A stretch of DNA of 64,000 nucleotides. Source: Agelaius tricolor (Eukaryota; Chordata; Aves; Passeriformes; Icteridae). The stretch spans positions 103,543,881 through 103,607,880 of the forward strand of contig JALJCS010000001.1 in assembly GCA_023055355.1 (NCBI GenBank), given 5' to 3'. Shown one piece after another: positions 1-10,690 of the stretch. The notes beneath the pieces are model-generated. The model was not told where the DNA came from and ran no database searches. It saw only the letters and a list, made by a program, of their open reading frames with translations. Every line of letters begins with the position of its first letter. Within the stretch, counting starts at the first letter, position 1. A program made the position numbers and the translations under genes.

Positions 1-1965
1 AAATGAAATAAAGGTTATTATAAGAAACTCACAGAAAGGAGATGGAGAATCTAAGGAGACTGTTTACTTCAAAGGAATAGATCATGAAATTTCATGTGCA
101 GTGGCAGATTGCACTACCTGATATAGCACATGCAAGTACCCACTGCACTTTGTGAAAAAGCTGTACAGCTTGCATCATCCTGTGGCTACTACAGTTCTGG
201 GAAACACTTCTTTCTTTAAAAGAATTCCTCTCTTTATGACAGACTGCACCATTAGCTCTTTTGACATGTATTCCAAGTTTACAGGATGGGAGTTAATGTT
301 TATCTGAAAAGCTGCATGAATCACATGAGGCTTTTGACATTTTAGTTCTATAACTGTGTGATTGCCACACTGATTACCATATTGACATTTACCTAGAAGG
401 AAAAATATTACTGTTACAGTACGTTTTCGTTATATAAATCACATTTTTGTCCAAGTTTAGATACTTTGAGAGTTAAGGACTTACATTTCCCATGAAATGC
501 ATTTAGAGTGGCAAATCTGTCAATCACCCTTCCTGATTTTAACTGATTGCTGCTCAAAAATTACTTCTGGTTGTCTGGTGGTCTACTAAGAACATGCTCA
601 ACCACATCATTAGTTTGAATTAAATTGAAGTGTAGAGAGTTTTCTTGCTTTTGGTTTGTTTTGTTTTTAAGTATTCAGTATCTTGTGTCACTCTTCTCAT
701 ACACAGAGCAACTCTTGTAGCAACCTTGGAAGGTAAAACCTAACTTTAAGTGATTTAAATTGTTAGCATTTGGCAGTTTAGGTGCTATGACATCAAAACC
801 TGATTCACTCTGTTGGTACAAGAAGAACTGAAGTAATGAATCTCTCAGGATCTTCAGATCTATATTTCCTTCATAGTTAAAGCCAATGATTGGTGACAGC
901 TTTGTCAGCTCGTCATTTTATGTTATTGGAGATTCCATGTGGCTGGCTGACTGTTAATTTTCCCTCTCACTTGTTAGAAGGTACAAGCCAGCAGAAGCCT
1001 AAATAGAGATAATTTTCTTACCTAAGTTGGTAGTAAAAATTGTGTAAAGGAAACGGCCTCAAGTTTGTTTTTTTTTTTTTAATGCCTAAATCGATTTATA
1101 AACTGTTGACTACCTAGCAATATTGAAACTGAATTCCAGAACTAGGATCTGAACGTAGAAGTGCAACAACTCTGTGAACACAGAATTCCTATTGCAGTGC
1201 CTTTAAGACTTCACAGACAGTGGTGAAATTATTTCATTTTAACTTCCACTCTGTCTCATGCTGTGATGTTTTCCTTCTTCCTTACGGGCAGGTCATTCTA
1301 CATATTTCCCACAGAATTCCCACAGAGGACCTTTGACATGTTCATGAAGTTGCAAAAATATTTAGATGAGCCAGTCTACAAAAATGGAACAACATACTAA
1401 AACCTCACTGGGCAAAATATGAAAGGAACAAGAAAGGCAAGTTGATTACCTTTGTAAGACTGTCGTTTCAATTTCCCAACTCTATCTTTCAACAGTGCCC
1501 TGATGTTCACATAAAACATCTTTGAAAAGCTTTTTCAAAAGCAAAAGTTGTTATTCTAATGCGTGACACATGAGACCCCATAATAATATGTGGGGTACTA
1601 GTGCATGTTTCTTCAAGGTGATTGGGTGGCTTAGAAGCAACACATCAGAGACCTTGCCTCTACAGAAAGATGAAAAAACAACTTTAATGTCAGAAAGAGT
1701 GTGACACAAGCATGCTACAGTATTCAGCTTCAAGGAATTCAAGAACAACCAAGTTTATTATGTAAAGGCACCCTAGACATACAGTCTTGAAGATTGAAAG
1801 ACTACATTGTAATGGGAAATACATAAATTTTTCAACACTGAGATGCAGAAAACTTGCAAAAAGTGAGATTTAAACCCAAATGAGTATTGTAAGAAAGTAC
1901 TAATGGTACGGTATTAACATGTACACTTTATGGAGTTACTAACTCTAAGATTTTAGATTCTTCAC
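1..1965. other. Unique AT-rich noncoding DNA
   Basis: No gene, RNA or clear mobile element is visible. Stop codons are frequent in all frames and the only reading frame listed here (minus strand, 65 codons near 1551-1748) has no domain-like character. A run of T lies at about 1069-1080. Nothing else stands out. Confidence 0.6.
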
Positions 1966-1967
1966 CT

Positions 1968-2096
1968 ATTTATATATATACACACACATATATGCATATA
2001 TATATATAAATGTATATATATACATGTACTGTATATGTGTATATATATACATATATTATATATGTGTGTATATATATATGTGTATACACACACATA
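1968..2096. repeat. TA/CA-rich compound microsatellite
   Basis: Alternating TA runs are mixed with short CA and TG runs (for example the TATATA blocks at 1970-1980, 2000-2010 and 2040-2080, and ACACACAC at 2086-2092). It is an imperfect dinucleotide tract, probably length-variable and able to form local hairpins. There is no coding content. Confidence 0.9.
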
Positions 2097-2342
2097 AATT
2101 ATATGAAACATATTTGCACATTCTGTCTGCATAAATCATATCCTTGTCCTGGTATAAATCTATTGAAAACTCAGTATTCTTAGCGCACTTGCTACTGTTT
2201 TAGACAGCACCAGATATGATCTATTAATATGAACTTTGGAGCAACAATCTGACTTTTAATGTTTGACAAAAAAATGTTTATGTTTTCCTTAATCAATATC
2301 CTTCCACAAAGTGTGTGTTACTATATGGATTAAGGTAAAGAT

Positions 2343-3113
2343 ATGGACCTGTTGGAGGAGTTGATGTTGAGGGTTTTGAAGATGATCAGAGGGCTGAAGC
2401 ACCTCTCATATGAAGAATGATAGGAAGAGTTGGGATTGTTCATCCTGGAGAAGAAGAAGCTACAGACAAACTTTATAGAAGTCTTCTGGTACTTAGGGAA
2501 GCCTACAGAAAAGCCAGAGAGGGACTTTTATCGAGGACATGTAGTGACAAGATTAGGGAGAATGACTTTGAACTAAAAGATGGCACTTTTAGTTTAGATA
2601 TTGAGAAAAAATTATTTATTAGGAGGACGGTGAGACACAGGAACTGGTTTCCCAGAGGAGTTGTGAAAGACCCATCCCTGGAAGCGCCCAAGGCTAGGCT
2701 GGATGCGACTTTGAGCAACCTGGTCTAGTCCAAGGTTGGGGTTAGAATTAGATGATCTTTAGGCTCCTTGCCAACTCATACATATAGGTAGAGCCTTACA
2801 AAGGGAAGGCCTTGTAAAACCATGGCTCAGGCCTGCTACTTCAGCTAAGTAGGAAAGGACTATGGGCAAGTGACTCAGCTGAATTAGAGGTAGAAAAAGA
2901 AGTTCTGTAACCATTGCATGTTCACATTGTGGTGTATGGTGGTTGGTTGCATTATGCTTGTTATGATTTAAAACTATGTAGCTGATACCCAACTTTACCT
3001 GGTTAAAATGGCCAGGTTTTTGGAATGAAGTGTCTCTCCTTTGCACCTGCCTGGGGACCCTGTGTCACTTCGCACCCTCACCTCACGCCAAACCATCCTA
3101 TGATTCTGTGATA
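2343..3113 (+). mobile_element. CR1 LINE, 3' fragment, 5'-truncated, interrupted
   Basis: The stretch matches the 3' part of avian CR1 retrotransposons as I remember the consensus. Visible landmarks are GACCTGTTGGAG at about 2346, GATGATCAGAGGGCTG at about 2380, the segment around GAGAGGGAC at 2518, TTTGAGCAACCTGGTCTAG at 2710-2728, the GATGATCTTTA block at 2751, and the terminal CCTATGATTCTGTGAT at 3097-3112. CR1 ends in short ATTCTRTG-type repeats rather than poly(A), as seen here. The copy lacks its 5' part, the usual result of incomplete target-primed reverse transcription. The 103-codon plus-strand frame at 2417-2728 is an accident of this repeat, not a gene. The copy is split near its 3' end by about 310 bp of unrelated DNA, listed separately. 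Confidence 0.92.
2775..3085. mobile_element. Insertion inside CR1, possible solo LTR
   Basis: The CR1 consensus runs into this block at about 2774 and resumes at about 3088, so roughly 311 bp were inserted. The flanks are TGCCAA (2769-2774) and CGCCAA (3086-3091), a candidate 5-6 bp target-site duplication with one mismatch at most. Read on the minus strand the insert begins TGAGGTGAGGG and ends TATGAG. It starts with the LTR-like TG, but the expected final CA is absent or decayed. Length and duplication fit a solitary endogenous-retrovirus LTR, but I cannot name a family and see no clear polyadenylation signal. A non-autonomous DNA element is the alternative. No viral coding sequence is present. 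Confidence 0.5.
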
Positions 3114-4379
3114 TACTGTTATTAGCTATAATTGTTGACCTCTCAATCTTGTTATTTCTCATTTGGCTTCAGTAAACCACTGTTTGTTAGGCTTCCCTGT
3201 TTTCTGTTTACCCTGCGGCTTTAGGTAAAAATATCTTCCATTATTGCCAGGAGATGGTTCAAAATATAGACATCTTGAAAAGTCTAATTTTAGAAAGATG
3301 AAAGAAGGAATTATTCTAAGATAAAAATGTCAGTATCTGCATTCAATTTGTAGGTTCATCTCTTCTTCCAGGCACAGGATAAAATGAGAGAATTCTTGGT
3401 AGATTTTTTTCATTGATCGTTTAATCAGGAAAGAAATAAACTTTAGTCAGAAAGAAATCTGCCTTTAAGAATGAGAAAAGTCATAAAAATAATATGATAA
3501 AATCGTGGAGTTATTGATGAGTTCAATGATCATTGAGTCCATCCATCAACAGAATACCATCATCCTCCCTAAACCACATCAAAAAGTCCTATCATTTCTG
3601 CTTGCTTTGTAGAAGAAAGTTTTGTGCCTTGCATAGATTTTCATATCTGTTGTTTAAGTCAGGGTTTCTTAAAGTTGTTCTTAAAGTTGATAACACTGTA
3701 TTCATGCTGATTCCATCAGGTTTATTTTGTTTTAGTCAGGAGCTTTCTTTTCTCATGATATCTTATGCTCCAGCCAGTGCCTTGATTTGGAGAATCCTAT
3801 ACCATGATTTATTCTTAATCTTTGCCTGATTTGTATAATACAAAAATGTGATGGAATGAGACTACAAAAAGATGCTACTGTCACAGTAGTTTTAACCATT
3901 ATGAGTTATCATAACAACACTGATTAAATAATCAGGTTTTTGAAAAATATATCATTAAGAAATTGCCAGAGACATTTTCTGATAGAATATTATTTTCACT
4001 TTCTTGCACTTGGATGGACTAAGATTTTTTTTTAATCTGCAGATATAATTATGTTAGTCATGACATTTAGTATTATATCAATTTCCTGAGGTCATTGACA
4101 GATGGTAAGCAGTATAAATGAGGAAAATTTTCATTTTTCTATATTTTTCTGTCATTAGGTTTAAAATATGCCTGATGTTTTAACTGTCTGACAAGACATA
4201 TTTCTATACAGTGTTTCATTCCTTTGTGTTGTCAAAATGAGTTCTTATTGGTGAAAAAGGTTGCCTACAAGTTACAACTTGCCCACTAATGCTCAGATCC
4301 TTTTGAGAAGAGAGGGACCTATATCCTTCCTGGTGCTCTGAAGAAATTTCCATTTAGATAGATGGGCATCTGAAATCAA
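3114..4379. other. Unique AT-rich noncoding DNA
   Basis: Nothing is recognised here. The open frame at 3533-3829 (+) has no domain character and no coding-like context. Confidence 0.55.
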
Positions 4380-5340
4380 CCTAACTTGGCTATGATAGGC
4401 ATGATCCAGAACAGCAGTAGCGCAAAACTTCTGTATCATAGTGTAAGAAATTGAGGCTTCACTCAAGAAGCTGGGAGCTCAGTATGCTAAATACTCTTTG
4501 AGCTTAGGGGATCAACATTTTCCTCCCATCAAAAAATGCCTATTAGAAATGGACAGACCAAATACAGACCTGAAAGAACTCTGTTTTCTCTGTTTAGGAA
4601 CTTCTATTTAGGTTCCTAAATTCTCAGTCAAAGATGTAGATATCAGGACCTTCCTGAATAACATGGCTGTCTTCTGGAGAATCTTCAGAATTATTTCAGC
4701 AGTATCAGAAAATCTAGTTTAAAAATGTTCAGTGTCTACTTAAATTGCCTAAACCCCAAATAGAAAATAAGTTGTTAGATATGGTGATATACCCCATTCT
4801 AATATTGCTGTCTAAGGCAAATGAATAAATAATTTCTAGTAGAGGCATCTGTGTCTTTATTTACTATGAAGATCTGAATTTAAGTGGAGTGAATTGGGTG
4901 TTCTTAGGTCAGGCCCCTAAAATTTCAGCCAGATACTATGAAATTAGGCTCCTCAGAAGACAAGGTAGTGTCATACTTAATTTCTGTGGCATGCTGGCCA
5001 CTGAAATATTTAATCCAAACTCCAGTGACACTGAGGCACAAAAATATGAAAGAATAACTTGTGGTGAAGCTGGGGAGTATCTTTGCACTAGAATTACTTG
5101 TTCCCTGTGTGCTAAAATTGCATATTTCAGCACAGTGGACTATCTCCTTTGTCAAAGGCAGATGAGGTCCTATCTGATTTTTAGGCCTGTGATCATGACA
5201 CTTCCAGAATTCGAAAGACCTGGTGTCTATGTCTCTCAGTCACTGGACAAAGGGTCGTGTAATTTTCAAGTCTTACTAGACTTTCTGACTAGAGGCAACA
5301 GTCTGATGGGGTCAGACTTTTCAGTCAATATTTGAATGAC
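4380..5340. repeat. Possible very old interspersed-repeat relic
   Basis: Scattered phrases resemble ancient amniote repeats: TTAGGAACTTCTATTTAGG with GTTCCTAAATTC near 4595-4622, and a GACACTGAGGCACAAAAAT phrase near 5026. The similarity is patchy and without visible ends. A 148-codon plus-strand frame (4889-5335) and two minus-strand frames overlap here. None has a recognisable motif and they contradict one another, so I treat this as noncoding. It may simply be unique DNA. Confidence 0.25.
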
Positions 5341-7389
5341 ATGCAAGAGTCATCCTTGAATGAGAATCTCTACTCACTTATCAAATTAAGCAGACACTCT
5401 CATTTTAAGGAATTTTGACAGTGCTTATGCATCTTACATAAAGGAGAACAATATACACAAACACTCCTCAAGTTAACTCTCATTTGAAATGTGAAAATTC
5501 AATTATTTAGATAAAATTCATTGCTTATAAGCTATTTATGGCTATGTTTCATGGTATCTGACCTGACATGAAAGAGTTTTGTAAATCATTCTCCATGAAG
5601 AATAAATATTTCTGATATAAAACAATTTTAATTAATCTTAACTTTGCCTTATAATAAATTTGCCTGTATTTAATGTATGACTTCTTTATTCTGCTATTTT
5701 TAATAAATTAAAACTTTTAGGAGGGAAAAGGACTTTTGGGCCTTGTTGGGTCACTCATACATAGAAGAGAACTGACTGTCTTTTTTTCCTTTTGTTTCAT
5801 GCCATGCAATTTTTGTTGTGCCACCTGGATATCCAGAAAAAGTTCAGTCTTCAAAAGATAGTGACAAATTCTTAAGTGAAAAGTTGCTACAATTAAATAA
5901 ATGGATGATATAGAGCATGAAGCAATCAACAGTTTGTTTAAATTTTTTGAGGATTGTTTCCCATCATAAGTACAATTTTCTATTTTTGCTATCATTGATT
6001 TTGTGAAATATTGCATCCTATTTTTTTCCCTGTCCATCTCTGATTTTATCCAGAGCACAAAAAGCAATTGCAAGGCTAAAATAGATAGTTGACATTTTCC
6101 TTGTCACTGAATATGTATGAATTCTGATTTATTATTATGACATTTAAGCATAAAAACATTCATAAATGCATAAAAATACTGGAGCATAATGAAGAAGAGT
6201 CTGTGATTATTTTTGCAGGATTTAAAAATATAATTTTAAAATTTATTTAAAATGTAATATTTTGCTTGGCTTCTATGTCATTGAATAATAATGGCATCTG
6301 ATAGATTTTAAAAACTATTTTTAGAAGGATTTTTATTATAATACCTTCTTTACCTTCTTCTTTATTATAATACCTTAGGCTCTGGTTTTCATCAACAAAC
6401 TAGAATTCTTTGATTTAAGGAAATTTCTAAAAAGCTGTGAAAAATATTTTGATAAAAAATAAAATTGTCCAGGGACTTTTTGGGAAATTCATATTTAATT
6501 TTTTCTTTTGCGAGAAGCATTACATTATAGCTATTTTCCCTATAATATGCATATTGATTAGAGAGGTATTGTGCTTCATCTTGATTAGTATTTCACTAAT
6601 CTGGTGAAGCAGGAAATGAATAATAAGATTCTAATAAAATTATGGAAAGTCGGTTTATATAGAGCATACCAAATGACAGAAATTATCCTTTGCAATGTAG
6701 TGAATACCTCATTAGTAACTCCTCAGAAGCTTATAGATCTCTTAATGCTTACTTTCCTCATGTTTGGCTGCTGGCCTTTTAAGTGTCCAGAAATTCCATT
6801 GCTAATTATTCCTTATCACCTATCATCTGGCACACCAAGTCCTGCCTTCTTTTTCAGTAAAAAAGAAAAGTCTTTTAGGAAAATTTTCCTGACAGTGTAT
6901 ACTTAAGAACAGCAATTTGCTTCTTCCTTTGTCTTTTTAATATTTGACAGAAAAACTTTGCCACTTTCTCTTCTGCTGTCTTCAGGTGTCAGAGTTAGGT
7001 TTGAATGATCTTTCTACTGGGATTTATTGAAATAAGTAAATCTTTCTACTTATCCTTTCCTGGATCTTTGTTGGGTTTTTCTTTCTGTCTCCATTTTATA
7101 TCTCATAATTTTTACTTTTCCACAATATGTGTCTTGTTATCTCCTCATGAATCTTTCCCTATGAGGACCCCAAAAATGTCACATGGCAAGGTTTTTCTAA
7201 ACCAGGAGGGCTCTAGTACAATTAAGTAAAATGTAAATCCAGCAATATTGTGAAATTCAAGGCCTTTCACAAATATGTAGGTAATAAATAGACAATAAAG
7301 TTATGGTATATGCATAAGAATATTGCCTGTTCATCAGAAAGGAAGTACAAAGAATATTATAATATTTGGAGAATATAGAGAGGGACTCA
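5341..7389. other. Unique AT-rich noncoding DNA
   Basis: No gene or mobile element is recognised. A 16-bp direct duplication, TTTATTATAATACCTT, occurs at 6332-6347 and again at 6361-6376, likely a local slippage event. Open frames here (minus 5717-6073, plus 6604-6906, plus 7005-7229) are AT-rich and featureless. Confidence 0.55.
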
Positions 7390-8040
7390 TTCTCAATGAA
7401 AAATATCAGGTTATGGAACATAAGCTAGATATATGTAAGTCCACAGGGCCTGGTGACAAGCAATTAGGCATGCTGGAGGAGCTGGCTGATGCCTTTGTGA
7501 GGCCACTGTCATTTTATCTCTGACAGTTCCTGATTATCCAAGGAGGTTCCTGAAAACTGGGAGAGACCAAAGGTCATTCCCACCTTCAGGAAGGGCAAGA
7601 AGGAAAATATGAGGAATTACATCTCAATCCCTGCATAAGTAATTGAGTAACTAATCCTTGGGAATATTTTCAAGCACATAAATTACAAGAAGGTAATCTA
7701 GAGCCGTTGGATGTATAAAGAGGAAATCATGTTTGGCCAGCCTTATAATCTTATGTAATGATGTGACTAGAAAGAGAAGTGAATGTTGTTTCTCTTGGCT
7801 TTAATAGTTTTTAATTCTTTCTCTCACAACATCTTGATAGAAAAATCGATAAATTATAGATTAGATAAGTGGGAGGTGACATGAAGTGAAAACTGGTTGA
7901 AAAAGTGGGCCCAGAGGATTTTGATCAGCAATGTAAAATCCACTTAGGGACAGATCACAAGTGGGCCAACACTGCTTAGTGATCCTTCACCTCTACTCAG
8001 CAGTGGTGAGACACATCTGGAGTGCTGGGTTCTGACCCTC
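7390..8040 (+). mobile_element. CR1 LINE ORF2 (reverse transcriptase) relic, internally deleted
   Basis: Translation around 7430-7500 gives KSTGPGD followed by LEELAD, the block before the CR1 reverse-transcriptase core (family pattern: KSTGPDG, then RELAD). Downstream DNA continues the same order: a degenerate copy of the KKGKKEDPGNY region near 7590-7620, AAATCATGTTTGGCCAGCC near 7725, CACAACATCTTGATAG near 7826, and GTGGGCCAACACTGCTTA at 7961-7978. At about 7978 the sequence jumps to GTGATCCTTCACCTCTACTC, which in intact CR1 lies several hundred bases further on, so the copy carries an internal deletion. Stops and frameshifts interrupt it throughout and it cannot encode an enzyme. It has the same orientation as the CR1 at 2.3-3.1 kb but is a separate, probably older insertion. 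Confidence 0.85.
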
Positions 8041-9429
8041 ATATAGAAACTGATACAGTGTAATTAACTTTTCCATTAAAAAAAAATCACAATTTCACAG
8101 GATTTCCACCACCACTAGATACCTTACAACTTTTTTCCTACATTTTTCAAAGTGTTTTATTCATTTCAGTTGTTATCACTTCACTAAGCCAAAAAATCCC
8201 ATTTGCTCTTGAAATTTATACTCTCCAGCTATGTATAGATTTTCAGTACATTAAATTCCTGTAGTTATTGAGTGAAGCTACAATACAAAATATTTTTAAT
8301 GGCCTCTATTTTGTACCAGCACATTGTTCCTTCACTAGAAGTGTTTAAATATCTAAGTACTTGATTACACCCATATATCAGGTGTGTACTGAGCTAAATG
8401 CTTCAACTGTTTAATCAAATAAATTACAGGTAAATATTCTACCTGCAGTATTACAGAGAGAAGTATGAAAAGTCCACTGAGCTGTTGATGTTATCCCATG
8501 CATCTGTCAATATCAGTAAAGAATCCTTAAAAAAAATATTTTGTATACGGTCAAGTGATAAGTAACAGATGGTGAAAAAACCAGCACATTTGTTTTCCTG
8601 TTTTGGCATTTAAAGTATGTCAAGTGTGGATAAAACATATAATATCATGACTGAACTATTTTCAGTGAAGGTCTCAGAAGTGCAGTATTCAAATTTTTTT
8701 TCTAAAGTTCTATTTGTTATCTCTCTCCCTTTTTCTCCATTCACAAATCATGTTTACTCTAGACTAGACTATGCTGGTGTAAATGCAAAGTAAGGTTAAA
8801 AGACAGCTTTAATCATGAGTTGTTGCTTTGAGAGACAGCTACCAAAGTGGGATGGTGGGAAACAAACTGCGAGTGTTACAGTTAAGCTTCAGACAGTGAA
8901 TATTGGAGAAGCTGCTGGACTTACACCCAGATCTAAACATCTGTTACTCAGTGCAGTTTGACATCTAGGCCTGTTTGTAGTCAGGTTTTGAATTGATTAA
9001 GTCAAAATTCTGATTAACATCTTTACATTGAGGGCTTGAAGTAGAGTGGGCCATCCCCTTCTGCTTACCATGAGATATCTTTGAAGGTTGCAGTCTGCAG
9101 CAGAAGTCTGAGTCGTAACTTGGAAACAAATCCAGAAGGATTTAAACCTTAATATATGGCAAACACATGAGGGAATTCTTCACCAAGAAGAGTCTGCCCA
9201 CTCAATGCACCAGATAAACTTTATCCTTCCTGAACTCACAGAGCCCTGAATCCTGACTCAAAATGCTGAACTTTTCAAAACTGTCAAAACTGCCTTTTTT
9301 CTTTTTTTTCATCCATATGATTTTTGCAACCATGGAATGAAACCTCTGAAGTAGTTGTTCTGTACCTCTTTCACCTTAGGGGATCATACTTGTCAAGGAC
9401 ATTTTGCCAAGATGTAAACCATCAGGCAC
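8041..9429. other. Unique noncoding DNA
   Basis: No coding, RNA or mobile feature is recognised. Short A and T runs occur at about 8079 and 8693. Confidence 0.55.
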
Positions 9430-10690
9430 TCTGAACGGGTATGATTTTCTGAATTTGGTGTCTCTGAAGTCAACAGTGGGAGTTCTGAGTGCAGGAAGAA
9501 GTGTATGAGAACAAATATTCTCAAATGGAGTAGCATAGGATGCGGGAACTTAGGACTACCTTGCTCTCCAGGGCTCCCTCCGTTTTTTTGCTCCTCTCAG
9601 CACAAGGTGAGATATGTTTGAGTTCCACAAGAGAAGGCTGAATGCTGGAGGTGTCCCTTTCTCAGGCATATCCCTGTGACTACAATCCAGCACTTGTTTC
9701 CCTGCTGCTTTCCCAGAATAATGAATTTTACATTCCTGGCTACACAGCAGTTCAGTCTCGGGAGAAGGAGCAGTAAGTGCCTCACTCTGATTATTCATGG
9801 CACAGTGGTTAGGTCACTCTCCAGAGTGACAGGAGAGATGGATTCAGTCCCCTGTAAGACAATCAGGGCTGGGAATGAAAACCTCTCATTTGCTTAGTGA
9901 ACACTCAAACCACTAGACTATTAAGCATAAGACAGTGTCACCTTTACCAGATATCTTTCTCAGAAGAGGACTAAAACACTCTGGGTCCTGAGTGGATGGA
10001 AGCACCTAACATTTCCTATTAATTTTCTGCACTCTCAGTGGAAAGATAGACACTTAAAATAGGAGTGGATTTCCCCTCTGCTTATCTTCAGAGGCATTCT
10101 CTCTCCACTATGGTAGGCAAACTCCAGCCTCCTTCTAGGGCCAAACAGGATTCTCTGCATAATGTCTAAATTAAGCACCTAAATGAAGTGCACAGGAGTA
10201 TAAGCAGGAAAATTAAATCTCTTCAGACATGCCTGCTATGTAAGAAGAGTGACATTTGAACTTTTTTTGTCAGAAAAAAACTCTGGGGAGTCCTGAACTG
10301 AGACATGCAAGTACAGCAGCATCACTTTTGACCCTGAGCAATTCTGAGTTGTTCAAACCTTTTTGCTTGGGTCTTGCTAGCCCAGGCATTCCCTGTGCCA
10401 TACTCCTTTGTGTGAGGGGCCTGAGGACAGCGTTTGATACCAGGAGTTAAGCATCTAAATCCACCCCTTATGTATGCAAGAAGTAATGAGTTATTCAGAG
10501 GCAAAGGGCAGGCAGAGCCCCTGTCAACTTAATGAATATTTGGGGTACAAATGACCTCTGAAAATCAGGCCCTTTATTTGAGCACCTAAAAATAGATTTG
10601 GATGTTTAATTTTACATATTCAGGTTGAAAAATTTTGGCTAGAGAGTAAATTAATTGCCTAAGGTCACACAGCAAGTCAATGTATAATGA
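9430..10690 (+). repeat. Ancient amniote interspersed repeat, diverged copy
   Basis: This block matches, from memory, an old repeat family common in turtles, crocodilians and birds that I cannot name with certainty. Landmarks in order are the tRNA-like phrase CACAGTGGTTAGGTCACTC at 9800-9818, a reverse-oriented partner AAACCACTAGACTAT at 9908-9922, GCACCTAAATGAAG near 10175, CTGAAAATCAGGCCCT near 10557, GAGCACCTAAAAATAG near 10579, and the closing GCCTAAGGTCACACAGC at 10658-10674. The block is slightly GC-richer than its surroundings, which explains the overlapping short frames at 9556-9897 and 10256-10504 on both strands. Ends are approximate. It is noncoding and probably a long-dead non-autonomous element. 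Confidence 0.6.

Noticed and set aside
2417..2728. 103-codon plus-strand frame
   Set aside because: Lies wholly inside the 3' part of a decayed CR1 copy.
4889..5335. 148-codon plus-strand frame, the longest on that strand
   Set aside because: No motif, competing minus-strand frames, and the region partly resembles an old repeat.
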